Source of the DNA: Chalara sp. BL73
Lineage: Eukaryota > Ascomycota > Leotiomycetes > Helotiales
DNA: 64,000 nt
NCBI GenBank assembly: GCA_918026815.1
Contig: CAKJVC010000150.1
Coordinates: 372,001-436,000, forward strand
Direction: 5' to 3'
The notes beneath the pieces are model-generated. The model worked only from the letters and a program-made list of their open reading frames with translations. It was not told the DNA's origin and searched no databases. Positions within the stretch are counted from its first letter, which is position 1, and each line of letters starts with the position of its first letter. Positions 12,612 through 24,385 of this stretch are shown in pieces. Position numbers and translations under genes: made by a program.

Positions 12612-15223
12612 ATGGCGACGGGCAAGATAATTGTAAGTCCATGGGATTCGCCAACTTGCCCAATTACTCATGCTTCTACAGTGTGCCGTAGATTTCGGTA
12701 CGACGTATTCAGGCGTTGCCTATGCCTACCAAGAGAATGGTGAAGATGTATGCTCTCACCTATCGCTGGAGCTCATGCATACTGAGAACCATAGCCAAAA
12801 GATGTCGATACAGAACTGATCGAGGATGACTGGCCCTCGCAGGGAAATCAGAGCTCTCCAAAAGTTCCTTCGTGAGTGTTGTCTTTTCGAGCCGGGGTTC
12901 AGCCTCGTTCATTAACGCCTCGTTCAGAGTCTTTAAATACGACAAATCTGCTCCTGGTGGCTTCAAATGGGGGTTTCAGCTGGACGATGACCCGGAAAGA
13001 ATATGCTTTGCAAAATTGTATGGCTATTTCTCTCCTTAAGTCTTCTCCTCAGATGATGCCCTGATCGGGCGCTCACCCCTCAATAGATATCTTGATCCTT
13101 CCCAAATTGAAGCAGCTCAAACGCTAGCCACTTTTTCGACCAAGCTTGGACGGCTCCCCCCAAACCGAAAGGTCACCGATGGCATAAGTAAATTTCTTGC
13201 CGCGTTACGGGACGTTGCTCTTGACCGAATGGCTGCAGACTGGGGCAAAGGTAACACATGCATGTATGATATGTTGGAAATCTAGCCGACTGACCATTTT
13301 AGACTTCGTGGATTCTACTCCGGTCGAGTACATCCTCACAGTTCCAGCTGTGTGGTCAGACAAATCAAAGTCAGACACTCTATGGTGTGCTTCTCAAGCC
13401 GGATTCGGGCCTATGGAGAATATCCGACTTATTACGGAACCTGAAGCGGCTGCTGTTTATACATTCACAACCGTATTTAGCACATTGTGTTTCCTATTTC
13501 TAAGCTAATATTACTGTGTAGCTCCCTGAGTACTCTGTTAAAAAAGGCGAAGTTTTTATCACTTGCGACGCCGGTGGTGGAACGGTCGTAAGCCGCCAAA
13601 TCCGTTGGACGGGGACATGTATTAACGAACACAGGATCTGACAACCTACAAAGTTGCCGCTGATGCTCCCATGCTTCGTTTGGATGAAATCATCGAGGGT
13701 GACGGTGGGCTCTGTGGCTCCGTGTATCTGAACAAGAGGTTTGAAGAACTGGTAAAGAAGAAAATCGGGAAGCAACTAGATGCGCTACCCAAAACTGTTT
13801 CACTTGAAGCAATGAGCCAGGTGAGATTTGCGTGATCACCATGCATATTTATCACTGATTTCTCCAGATCCAAAGAGCATTCAATGAAGAGGCAAGTCGT
13901 GGATTTCCAAAGTGTTTGGGAGAAGGGGATGCTAAATTTTCCAGATCAAACCAGACTTTGGGACCAGCGACGATGCCGAGAAGACGTATTCCATTGAAAG
14001 TGAGTTCCGTTTATTTTTCTTCTACTTCTTTTATTCTTTGGGATTGTTCCCCTCTTATCTTGTGGCAAAAGTAAACTCCAGCCGTTGATCACGATATAGT
14101 TCCCACAAGCATAAAGGACAACAGCACTGAAGGGGTCAAGGATGGATGTCTTATCGTAACTTCAAGAGAACTCAAAGATGTTTTTGATGCGGTGATTAGG
14201 ATGATTTTCCAACTTATCGTAGGCCAGATGGAACGTCTCGAGGAAGCAAACTTGACGGCATCCTCTATTCTCCTAGTAGGTGGATTTGGCAGTAGCGAAT
14301 ACCTTCGAAAACAAATCGAAGAGCACTTTGGGGACGATGTGAAAGTTATTCAACCTGTGAATGCGTAAGTTACTTCCATTGGCCCCGTCGTTAGATGCGT
14401 TGGCGGTAAATAACTGATCCGAATAAAACAGGTGGTCCGCCGTAACCAGAGGTGCAATGCTTCGAGCCCTCCAAGGAGATATTGTGGAGACCCGAATCAT
14501 TCGATCCAATTATGGGGTTGCTGTCAAGAACCTTTGGGACCCAGCGATACACGAGTCGGCCAAATACCAGAGACAGGCGGCAAAGAACAAGTATGAACGG
14601 CCACCCAGCTCTACACTTGTCTCCGTATGACTGACTTGACATTAGATCATTTGACGAGACTGAGCAAAAGTGGTTCTGCACACAACTGATGAGTTGGTAC
14701 GTTAAGAAGGTAGGTTGCTTCTTAAAAAGCCCTTCGCTGGTGGCCGAGCTGATCTTGAACCTTAGGGCGAAGAATTTACAAAGCAGAAAGTTGTAACGTT
14801 CCCATTCTATCGAACTAGCACCACACTCAATGACCTCGTATACACAATTAATCTTATGAGCTACAATGGATCTGGGGAACCACCATACTTCGTCGATTCG
14901 GGCATGTCTCCATCCAAAGCTGCCTGCGAAGCCGTTACTAATGCTAGAGATAGATTGTAAAGCCGTGGCAGCACTCAAAGTCGATCTTTCTGATCTCCCT
15001 AAATCAGACTTTGAACTGGCATCTTCGAGTAAAGGGGAATATTACAAAATCAACTACAGTTTGGAGATGAGATTTGAGGCTGCGATCGTGTTTCGACTTT
15101 TGGTCAAAGGTACGAATGAGGCACCGATTGAGGATCCTTTCACATCACACTGCATACTAACGTTTACTTGCCATTTCAGATAAATTGATCGGCGAGCTTA
15201 CAGTAGATTATGGGCGGAGATGA
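12612..15223 (+). CDS. Hsp70-like ATPase (fungal Hsp70/actin-fold family)
   Basis: Starts MATGKII, then a 49-base intron leads to CAVDFGTTYSGVAYAY, a canonical Hsp70 phosphate-1 loop. Later exons give EYILTVPAVWSDKSKSDT, LITEPEAAAVYTF, ITCDAGGGTV (phosphate 2), DLTTYKV, and SILLVGGFGSSEYLRKQIEE (adenosine loop), so all nucleotide motifs are present. The C-terminal part (LKVDLSDLPKSDF, YYKINYSLEMRFEAA) resembles the divergent substrate region of fungal Hsp70-like proteins annotated next to Hsp12A/DnaK families; no EEVD tail is seen. An intron at 14902-14947 starts GCATGT and ends CTAG with a TTACTAAT branch site, so it is GC-AG type. About ten short introns; several limits are approximate. The family folds proteins using ATP. 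The neighbours (degenerate Hsp70-ankyrin and Hsp100-type AAA+) suggest a dedicated chaperone set, which is inference. Confidence 0.85.
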
Positions 15224-15624
15224 GTCCTACACATGGAAGACGGAAGAGGGAAAGAGGTTAGAGTGGAGCATCAGACAACACAGCATGAATTCCGAATCCC
15301 GCCTACAAAATTTTCTCGCCATAAATTCATAGAGATGATTTGGACTTGCTGCTCATTTTCAGTTGCCTTCTATCAAGCAATTTCACTTGAACCCCACCCG
15401 CCTCGTGTAATACGGGTCAATTTTCTCCGAGGCAAACACAAGGAAACGCCTCAAGTCAGCTGAAGCAGCCCGTGTCCTGGCATCTTCCGAGAAATATCGG
15501 CGTGGCTGAAATCACCTTCCCTGATACGTAGTTCACTAGCGCCATGTCACAAACCCCAGCATTCGCATTTTCCAGACTTCATTCAAACACATGCTATTCA
15601 AGACCAATATAGAAGTGGACAAAG
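15224..15624. other. gene-free stretch between Hsp70-like and AAA+ genes
   Basis: About 400 bases holding the Hsp70-like 3' flank and the AAA+ promoter. I see no other coding frame or named motif. Confidence 0.5.
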
Positions 15625-18119
15625 ATGAACGCCCCGCAGTATAAACCCGGTGGCGCTGAGTGGCACAAGGTTGAGGCTATTATCAAGGCTTGTTCGTGCT
15701 CGCGGTTACGTGCTGTTTCGGCGCTTAAGGTTTGTGAGAGCCTGCAGCCTCGTCTTGAATGGAAGCTTTACTGACCGCATGGTATTTAGTCGTGTAATAA
15801 TGATCAAGATGCAGCTATCCAGAGTCTCGATGAGACTCTTTTGACCTCAAGTATGTTAGGTGTTCCTTTCGCCCACCTTTAGATGGTGACTGACGAGCGG
15901 GGTAGAGCCAAGCAATACCGGTCGCACTTCACCATATCTCCTTCCTGCTGATGATGGAAACAAGGGAATCTCACACATCACGGAATCATTCAAGAAACTA
16001 GTTGGCGTTAAGAAAGATCCCTTAGAAGGCGTTAAGAAGGTTCCAGACTCTTTTGAATTACATGGAGACAGTAGCCCCGCAATCCCGCAAGGAGACAAAG
16101 ACACTGGGAAGGAGATAGCAACCTCACCCAAACGAAACGTCAGGGAAGGTCTGTATCTTTTCAAAAACGCTTTCCTCCGTGAGTGCTAATACTTTTGTCA
16201 GAGCTTCCTGCTTCTGAGTCTCCTCCAGTATCCAATACGTCCAGGGCTCGAACAAGTTTCAAGGCCAAGGAATCCAATGATCATCTCAAGGAAGTCAAAA
16301 ATCGCGAGGATGCTCCCATACGTCTGAATCACAAGACCCCAGAGGTGGTACCTATAATTCAAACTCCTATGTCAGAGCAATGGAACTTCAGACTGCCCAA
16401 ACTCGAGCTGGCACCTGACGAGCCCGAATTCACCGCTGAGGAAGGACTGACCCAACGGCTCTCAATACGAAGATTAATTTACGCCTTACAGAATGGAATG
16501 AAACGCGGCATGCTCCAGCACTATCTTGCATTTTTCAGCGAAAGTGTAGTAGAGTCGCAGATCAACGCAACTGTTGCCGGTTTCCCAGCCATATTTTATG
16601 CAGTCGCCACCAATGATGAGAAGGTCGTTCGAACATGGATTGATAATGGCGGGAATGTCAATGCCATTGACGAGACCTACAAGATTCCCCTTCTCGCATT
16701 CGCAATCCTGATGGCAAACGCCATGATTCCTCATACAACAGCCGTTACCACAACTCTGCTGAGCTTAGGTGCGGATGTCTCGGTGATGCCGCGAATCTTC
16801 TTTACACCCTTTTTAGATGATCCACCTGTGAAAGCACCTTTCAACCATCGGTTCCGCGAGTTCGATGAGCCGGAAAAACAATGGTGCGTTGATTATATCC
16901 GGCCAGTAATGGCACGAACTGTGAATCTTACACAGCGATACTTTCTCGATCGGACTTTGGCGGAGAAGAGGCCTTCAGAGCGACAAATCCAAGTCGCTAT
17001 CACTCATCATGCTCTTGCGCTTCTCGGAATAGGATATTTTATGGTTGGGCAATCCTCAGCTGCGAAGATGGTCATTCAGAAGTCACTCTCTCAGATGGCG
17101 TTACCAAAATCGAAGCCTTTAGTCATGGTGTTCTCAGGTCCTAGTGGTCACGGGAAAACGGAACTCGCAAAGCGAATGGGAGAACTTCTTTCATTGGAGC
17201 TAGAATGCATAGACTGTACGGAGTTAAGATATGAGACAGATCTGTTTGGACCGAAGAAGCCATATATCGGACATGAGCTGGGATCTCCCCTGAACAATTT
17301 CCTTACCAGACTATCTGGACGTCGGTGTATTGTGTTCCTTGATGAGTTTGAAAAGACAACAACAGATGTACAAAATGCACTTCTGATTCCATTTGATGAA
17401 GGCAAGTCGAACATGTCTCATGCGGGTCCGAGGTACTAATTTGGCCAGGCAAATATACCGACCGACGCAACCGACAAGTAGTGGACTGCTCGAAAACAAT
17501 TTGGATTATGGCCACCAATGCTCTTGACGATACCATTCTCGATTTCTGTGATATACACCAAGAGCAAGTTCACAACTTCGAGGACACACATCGGCATGCC
17601 GAGCTGATGGCTGAGCTCTCCGCCAAACTGAAGAAGCAACTTAAATCTACTTTCGGGGTGGGTCTTATCTCAACTTCTATTCTTTCCATTGTCATTCTGG
17701 ATTCTACCGCTTACTAACACACATAGAATCCTCTCTCCGGCCGTGTCTCCTTAGTCGTACCATTTCTCCCCTTTTCCGCCGGCGAGCAAGCTGTCGTCGC
17801 ACACAAATACATGCTCGATCTCCAAGAAAAGGTCCGACAATCGATCCAAATTTCCGGTCAGCAGCTCGTCGGCCGTATTATCCTGAACGTCAATCAAGAT
17901 GGCGCAATATGCAAGTTGTTAGCAGGAGAAGGATATGATGCGTCACAAGGGGCGAGGAGTTTGAAAGCCGCTGTCGAAACGAGAATCGAAGATGAACTGG
18001 TGCAGAGGTATTTAGAAGAGGACGGACGTATTGAGGACTGGCAGCCTCTGGTTCGGTATACTGTCGATTTGAGCCGTAATGGCATTCTGAGCGTTTTTAA
18101 GAGTTTAGATCGAGAATAG
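15625..18119 (+). CDS. Single-ring Clp/Hsp100-type AAA+ ATPase with ankyrin-like segment
   Basis: Six exons (15625-15729, 15790-15850, 15906-16148, 16202-17401, 17449-17657, 17727-18119) close in frame to 736 aa. After a polar N-terminal third comes an ankyrin-like stretch (AIFYAVATNDEKVVRTWIDN, NVNAIDETYK, LLSLGADVSV), then one AAA+ module: Walker A GPSGHGKTELAK, Walker B RCIVFLDEFEK, sensor 1 WIMATN, an arginine-finger segment SGRVSLVVPF, and the Clp C-terminal domain with sensor 2 GYDASQGARSLKAAV. This matches the second ring (D2) of ClpB/Hsp104; the D1 ring and middle domain are absent. The family unfolds or threads proteins with ATP. The intron at 17402-17448 begins GCAAGT after AG and has TACTAAT upstream of CCAG, so it is GC-AG type. 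Its closeness to two Hsp70-like genes suggests they act together. Confidence 0.85.
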
Positions 18120-18463
18120 ATCGCGCGTGGTGCGGAAATAGAACCCAATGGAAGATACCCAAGAATATGTTTTTAGTCTTCTTCTCATCTGCTCATTACA
18201 GTATCCACCATATCTCAAGCTCATATCGACCCTAAGCTAAGGTCGAATCCTCTCGCTTGCTGGTATCCTACCTAATATTTACTGGCAAATAAAGGCAAAT
18301 TCGCACACCAGAAAAGTTACCTTTCAAACATTTCACATTTTCTCCTAATCAGTCAAACCACAAATTCAAATTTCAAGAAGGCATCACCCAACACCGCATC
18401 GGCCGATACACCACCACAATTCTCTATCGTCGGAGCAGATCAATCGAAGAAGCCGCCAAGCAG
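18120..18463. other. gene-free stretch downstream of the AAA+ gene
   Basis: 3' flank. From about 18370 a frame open into the next entry reads protein-like without an obvious start, so the small gene downstream may begin here. Confidence 0.4.
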
Positions 18464-18709
18464 ATGTCGACCTGGATTTCCAACAAGATATTCGAGAAAC
18501 GCGTCGCTGCTGCAGTCGCCGCCACATCAGCAGCATGCGAAAACTGAATCAGTGGAAATAGACTTGCGGCAGTGATTATCATAGCCGTTTTTGTAGCAAT
18601 TATCCTCTGCCCCATCGTTGGACTCCTTGGTTATTGTTGGTATCACGGGCTTACCTTCCACGGGGCAAAAGGCGTAGCTCTACTTTGTAGGCCACGCTCT
18701 TGCTCTTGA
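18464..18709 (+). pseudogene. Possible small membrane protein with in-frame stop
   Basis: The frame from ATG at 18464 reads MSTWISNKIFEKRVAAA to a TGA at 18545-18547. The same frame then continues through a strong transmembrane stretch (AVIIIAVFVAIILCPIVGLL) and GYCWYHGLTFHGAKG to a stop at 18707-18709. The sequence upstream of the ATG is also open in this frame. One stop inside an otherwise continuous frame suggests a decayed gene or a mis-called base. I do not recognise the family. Confidence 0.3.
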
Positions 18710-19338
18710 TGGATATGGTAATGATTGTTGTTGTATTAGGTTCTACTCTAGATTCTACAAAATGGGGTTGTGCGGACCACGTGACCTGGTGGGTCGTATG
18801 TGGATCCGTAAACCCCTACTTCCTACAGTTATGACAGTGGGAAATCCACCGGAATGGGAAACATGATCAAGGGGTTTGCTCAGGTCGCCCGATGATATTA
18901 TCGGAAGAAGAACAAGACTTTGGGGCGCAAAGCTCAATGCAACATGTAGTGATGCTGAAAATACTCCCGAAGACCCTACTTACGTCAAATGGGCCATGGG
19001 TATTGTCGACAGGGTCCGGGCAAGAGGCCGTTTGGACGATTTGGAGCTGGGGTTGGAGGGAGATACAGCCGCAGGCACGCCCGAAGATACGGCGAAGCGC
19101 GTAGCCACCAAAGATCTTGGGGACTCGTTTGATGATGGAGGAAGCGAGAGAAGGGAAGAGGGTAGCGAGAGTGTTGTCCTGTTCCACAGAACGAGGTCTA
19201 TTCTTCATTGATCTTCGTGATGCGAGCCAACCGGTCCTAGGTTGCATCCTAAGTTGTAAAAACCTCAACATATCATAAACAATGGCAAGCCCGAAGGGTT
19301 TCCAAATCCCAAAAATTCCCTTGATATATCCCACTTCT
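18710..19338. other. gene-free stretch
   Basis: Long frames exist on both strands (for example minus 18867-19460), but they overlap the tail of the cytochrome b561-like gene and show no recognisable domain. I treat them as chance. Confidence 0.4.
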
Positions 19339-20396
19339 CTACCTCCTTCCTTCCTCGACGACGGGAGGCACCTCATCTGTTGAGGTCGACCCGTGTCGGC
19401 TATTGACCTTCGTCTCAGCCGCTCCGGCCTTTTGTTTTTCCGGCTCTTCGGCCTCTTCAAAACTGCCGTAGTCTTCTAAACAATGAGATAAATTGCGCCC
19501 ATGACCGCAAAAATGATAATATAAATTCTCGTGGGAGAACCATCTTGTCTTCCATATGTCCTTGTCAGCTTCAGCCCAAGCCCACCAGTCACAGTCCCAA
19601 GAATAATGCAGATTCGGCCTAACCAGGCATGCATATGCCCGAGTAGACCCCGTCTTTGATTTTTGACGAAGTAGGCATGCCGTAGGAATCTGAGAATGGG
19701 TTGAGCAGTGAGGAAGAAGGCGATTACGGCCGTGCTAAGGATGGTGTGAGTATTGTTCCACAACTATGGTATTTCCGTCAGCACCGGAGGGCTCAAGGAA
19801 GATATGAGAAGAAGATATACAGACCAGGTTCGTCACATGTGCCAAATAAATTCCGGTGCCAAATCCTGCGATCATAGCTAGAACGCTCAACATCTGCCAC
19901 GCGGCATGCAGCCACCGTTTGCCAATGACCCTCATTATGAGCCCGCCAATTGGAAACAGCAAGACCATGACGACAGCCGTGACTATTCCATGGGCATTCC
20001 GGTACGTTATCCATTCCTGGATGTCATCAAAATCAAAATTCATTCGTAAAGCCACCCGGACCAAATAGCCCTCCCCCGCTTCCGGACCCTCCTCCTTGGA
20101 AGAATGATGGGGGTAAAGCCACTTCTATTTTCCCCGTCGCTATCACCCCTTTCCTGAGAACGAGGATTGATCGAGGATGATATCTGGGAATGGAAAGATA
20201 GGAGCCAATTGCGAAGGAAATTTTGGTAAGAGAAAGAAGGCTCAAAGCGAGGCCAATGCTCGTGGTCGGATATAGCCAGGCGACATTTTGCGCGAGGGAG
20301 GACGAGCCTTCAAATCAGGTAGCCAGAGTATTCTTTTGGATGCGCGATTCGCTCGCCTAGCAGTCTTACCGTAAAGAACGCACTTTCGAGCTTCAT
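19339..20396 (-). pseudogene. Cytochrome b561-like membrane protein, apparently frameshifted
   Basis: The core (about 20050-19476) encodes RNAHGIVTAVVMVLLFPIGG, KRWLHAAWQ, NNTHTILSTAV and GHMHAWLGRI: five or six membrane segments with the four His residues expected to hold two b hemes. An intron near 19745-19805 splits it. A Gly-rich linker (FQGGGSGSGGG) precedes the core, as in fungal DOMON/b561 proteins, but I see no recognisable DOMON domain; the start MKLESAFFT at 20396 and its splice are uncertain. Two problems stand out: the linker frame (TNEF) meets the core frame (FDFDDIQEW) only if one T is removed from a TTTT run, and the acidic tail (EDYGSFEEAEEPEKQ to VVEEGR, stop 19339-19341) joins YLIV only if one T is added. 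Either a decaying gene or homopolymer errors. The family moves electrons across membranes. Confidence 0.55.
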
Positions 20397-21486
20397 GGTG
20401 CTTTTAATCGAAAGGGTGACGGACTTTGTGCGAGGTTGCTTTGTTTGGTGACGAGAGTGGAGTCGAGGTCGAGGATGGATACCACTTTAGAAATATTCAA
20501 AGGTACTTATTACCACTGCCTCCCCACTAAGATTATATGCGAATCCTATTCCATGAGAAACTCTCACAGCAATCGCTGCAGCCAACGTGCATGTTGTTAT
20601 ATGTCGTCCTTGGTCTCCCATCTGTAGTCCGGCAGGGATCGAGCCTCCTGCTGCGCCAGCCTTTCAAATCCTTCCCTCAACTCCAAACTTCGCGCGAAAA
20701 TCTTACTCCGATCAGCGAGTCGATGTCCCATTCAAAACTTTGTCCTGGATGATGCCGGAAGATATGAGGGAGCCAACAGGTTGAAGATAAGCGAATGGCG
20801 CCATCTGGTGTGAAGATCTCCTGGCGGTCAGCCGCATTGTTTCGAGTTCTGGCCGCATCGCTTCTAAAGCTTGCCACGTCAAACTTTTGTCGCACAAGAC
20901 AATTTCTTAGTTTATATAGCTTACATACCACTGGGAGTTTTCGCTGACCTGTGATCTGTGCCGGGAGATAGAAAGATTTCGCTAAGCTTCAGGGGCTTTG
21001 TCAAGCGAGATCCACTGGATCTATCAAGAGTAGTAACAAAGTTCATAGAAGAAACTAAGATATTCAGGAAAATCGCATTGCCGCAATGATCGACCAATCA
21101 CCAGTGTATTTCTTACATCACAGCTTCACAACGTCTACGGCCTTCAATCTGGAAAACTACCGGTCTGACGTGGACCGACGCACCCACAAACAACGGTGGG
21201 GGGATATGAGTCTCGCAAATTTCCTGAGAACGAGATTGTACAGATTCCCAGTTAGCAGACGAGTACTAAATCAATGCGCTATAAATTAGAGGCTTGCAGC
21301 ACTTCATTTTGCTCCTTACGCTTCATTGAAATATTAAGGGGTAGCTTTCTGAGGTATGTAGCGCGGGCAACGTGGGGTTTGAGGGCGATATGATTGCAAT
21401 ATAGCTAATTGGATAAATAGGAGGGTTCGTGTTCTTAGGGCATATAAAGCCTGGAGATTAGTAAAAGCTTATAGAACAATCCCTGA
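20397..21486. other. gene-free stretch
   Basis: No frame with recognisable content on either strand. It ends at the second family A repeat. Confidence 0.45.
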
Positions 21487-21672
21487 TGTCACGAGCACAG
21501 TCCTATATGCCTGGAAGGGCGGGTTGTAGGTGCTTCAATACGAAAATACTAAACTAAGGAGAAGAGGCGGAGCTCTAGAAAAAACTCTCAACTAAGTCTA
21601 GCTCTCAGGCCAGGCGTTACTAGCCCCGATTAGGGAACACATGCGACCAGGTCACGTGACAATATAATGACA
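21487..21672 (+). mobile_element. Short solo LTR-like repeat, family A copy 2
   Basis: Shares most of its text with 2380-2563: TGTCACGAGCACAG start, cctatatgcctggaagggcg, ggtgcttcaatac, gattagggaacaca, and an end near TGACA. The flanks (CCTGA and CCGCG) do not match, so the duplication is lost or the copy is rearranged. It lies about 115 bases upstream of the next gene and could sit in its promoter. Confidence 0.6.
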
Positions 21673-21786
21673 CCGCGAGTAGAGTTTTTCTGCCCCACTT
21701 GAGAGACTTCTAGGCAGAATGCCCAAAAAGTTTGAGCTTAGAACTCCTGTCCCTTGAATTGATCTCAGTCGGCGAAAACATTAGAG

Positions 21787-22839
21787 ATGCCTATAATTAA
21801 TACCCAAATCGAACTTAACAAAGATCTCTCCCTTGTCGTATCAAACGGCGAGAACAACCTCCGGAGAGCTGGTCAAACCGACCTAAAATCCCTCCCTGGC
21901 CAAGCTCGAACTTCCCTCGATAACGATACTCTTATAAAATACCTTAATGAAGCGCTCTTAGCTTCGAATCTCGACAAGATGGCTCCATACCTTTGGCTAG
22001 TTCGTATATTAATTGACTTGGTGAGTTATATACGCTAACCATCAACGAAGGCCGCCACTCCGGACCACGCCCACATTTCCCCGCTCCACTTGCAAGCCGC
22101 TCGAGGCCGCAGCGTTATCGTTGCCGAAAATGTCGCCCTCCACCTCGTATGGTATTACGATCGCATATTCATCAAACCTCTCCCGGCATACCTCCTCTCA
22201 TCAGCCTTCTGGGAATACATCGAGAAAACAGACATAGAGATCTGGCAAGCCGCGGCTGGCTTCATGCGAACATATGCCTATCTCATAAAATACGAAATCG
22301 ACTTTCGGAAAGCTCAGAGTACGGAGCTGGGACTTATACCAACTGATGACGGCGAAAATCCCATCACATACGAGCGATACGCACAGTTCATCGCTCCGTT
22401 CGCAGAGCTTGATAATGATAGAGTCAGACCCCGGTACCATTATGGAGAGATGCGCTTAACTCGGTTAAACTGGCTTGCGCGCTTCTTGCTAGGGAGATGG
22501 ACCTATCACCGTATTCACGCGCAGTGGAATGAGTATCTTGGCAGATTCCTGGCACCATTCTTGACTACATTCTTACTCCTGTCTACAGCACTCAGTGCCA
22601 TGCAAGTAGAACTCGCAGTGCAAAGTGCCCCTCAAGGTTCTGGGAATTGGGACGTATTTTCTCGGATGTGTCGTTGGGTCTCTATTATTATTCTCGTACT
22701 TATCCTCGCCGTTTCTACTCTCTTCGTATTGCTCGTGCTATTTATGTTTATACACGAACAAACCTTTGCACAAAAGGTTTTGCGTGACAAAAGATCTAGA
22801 CATAAGTTGGAGACTAGTTTGAAACCTAGCGTGGTTTAA
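21787..22839 (+). CDS. Fungal two-helix membrane protein (DUF6601-like)
   Basis: Two exons (21787-21999, 22051-22839) joined by a 51-base intron give 333 aa. The splice restores a conserved-looking block APYLWL + AATPDHAHISPLHLQ, followed by LHLVWYYDRIFIKPLP, WLARFLLGRWTYHRI and HAQWNEYLGRF. Two hydrophobic helices follow (AMQ-centred LAPFLTTFLLLSTALS, and VSIIILVLILAVSTLFVLLV), with a basic C-terminal tail. This layout fits a widespread fungal family of unknown role that I recall as DUF6601; the name comes from memory of the pattern. Probably in an internal or plasma membrane. No functional partner is evident. Confidence 0.75.
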
Positions 22840-22942
22840 TGGTAAGTTTCAATCAGTGCTGCTAGCTATCTTGGTATATCTAATGTGATGATTTCAGATG
22901 GCGACGGCAAAAGCTGGTGCTACTAGGTTGGCAGAAGGAGAG

Positions 22943-23187
22943 TATTGAAATAGAAAGTCACGGAGCCTTCAGAGAGTATGGGGTAAACGAGTCAATTGCT
23001 GAAGGTTGTAGAATCACGAATCTACAGAACGAATCTATCTACTTATAGAGGTGTGATACTCATACGTGAATATCACATACGCAATAGATTCATCATCGAA
23101 GGCAAAAGCACGTATGCATCTTGCGCAAGCATACCTACAGCTTCCCCAATAGGCTAGGTATGATCATTAGACCTAGCCTGTTCAACA
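22943..23187 (+). mobile_element. Solo LTR, family B copy 2
   Basis: A 245-base copy of the family B repeat without the nested insert: TATTGAAATAG start, cagagagtatggggtaaacg, ctatctacttatagaggtg, taggctaggtatgatca, and end CTGTTCAACA. The first TG has changed to TA, and the flanks GAGAG and TTTCC do not match, so it is older or rearranged. Confidence 0.65.
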
Positions 23188-24385
23188 TTTCCGTAGCGGA
23201 TGAGAAACCTTCTGTACCGTGGGCATAGCTAATAAGATAGCTATAAGAAGGCGTAGTTCTAAGAGCATCTGATGGTGTATTTTGATCAATTGACTTGTGT
23301 TTGTATCACTTCCTGTGATACTTCCTATTGACGACTTGCAATTGCTTAAGTCGGTTACCCACGGGGCACGTAGCACCGCCATCTCAGCGCAGTGTTATTA
23401 TGCTCGTTGCAGGTGGTTGACTTGTTCTTATATGATTCTAAGTGCTAATCTACGTACGAGAGCTTAATACATCCATGTGGTCCGTGCGTGGCGTGGCGTG
23501 CTATTCACTCATACCAACAACTTGATTTAAAAATCCGAGGCGTCTCGTATTTATGCTCCCATCGTCCTAGAGCGGCTTCCTGGTTCGGGTGTGGAGGTTA
23601 AAAATGTACTGCGAATTGACCATAAGTGGTTGTTCAGCTCGCCTCCACGGTTTTTTACAGGTCAAAGTCCAGAAGATGGATAGGGGTAAATTGAACATTA
23701 TTCGCCCAGGGAAGATTGGGATTAGGAGGAGAGTTTTAGCGGTTGTCTTGTTTTACTTGATGCCTAACTATGTAGTGACTGCTGAATACATGTCAGCCAG
23801 CCTCATTAATTAAGGGCCAATAAGTATCTATTTGTAGTGTGATCTGCCCGCCTGGGTAGTTGCCTTGTTTTAGCGCCTATGCAGTGGCTGCCGAACACAT
23901 ACCATTTATTAGTAGTGTACTTGGCGCCAAAGAATTGGTTATTATGTGCTGAAGAGGAGCACTAATCATCAGCAAGAGGACGAAACCAAGTGGCTGCGCT
24001 GTGGCAGGGATAAGAGTGCCTAAAACAATGGACCGACTAGGTGGCATTCGCGTATTATTGGGCACGATTTGAGCGGCTCTGATGGTAAGCCAACTTTGAT
24101 GAGCCCCGCGGATTAGAAGAAAAGAAAATTGTTCCCAAGGGAGGAAACGCAGGGTTCTCCATTTTGACTTTGATATTCTTTCTGATCTAACTTCTATGCT
24201 GGTCTCCTTAAAGATAGAATTGAGGCTCAACTTTTCCATATTCTAGATCTTTTATCAATCCCAGACCTATCGAAGAACTTTCGAAACTCATTAGCTTTGA
24301 CCTAATGAGCCCTCTTAATCCAGTTCTTTTTCTTCCCCCCTCTAGAGGTATCAAAGATAACCAAACCAACAAATTGCTCTGAAAT
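23188..24385. other. gene-free, repeat-flank stretch
   Basis: Several frames of 60-120 codons exist. None has a recognisable domain; the minus frame 23877-24239 is hydrophobic near its end but unplaced. Probably decayed accessory DNA. Confidence 0.4.

Noticed and set aside
18464..18709. Small membrane ORF considered as an interferon-induced 6-16-like protein
   Set aside because: The glycine-rich double-helix signature of that family is missing.
18867..19460. Minus-strand open frame of 197 codons
   Set aside because: It overlaps the acidic tail of the cytochrome b561-like gene in another frame, and its content matches no family known to me.
23877..24239. Minus-strand frame of 120 codons with hydrophobic end
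   Set aside because: No domain, no splice partners, lies in decayed repeat-rich DNA.
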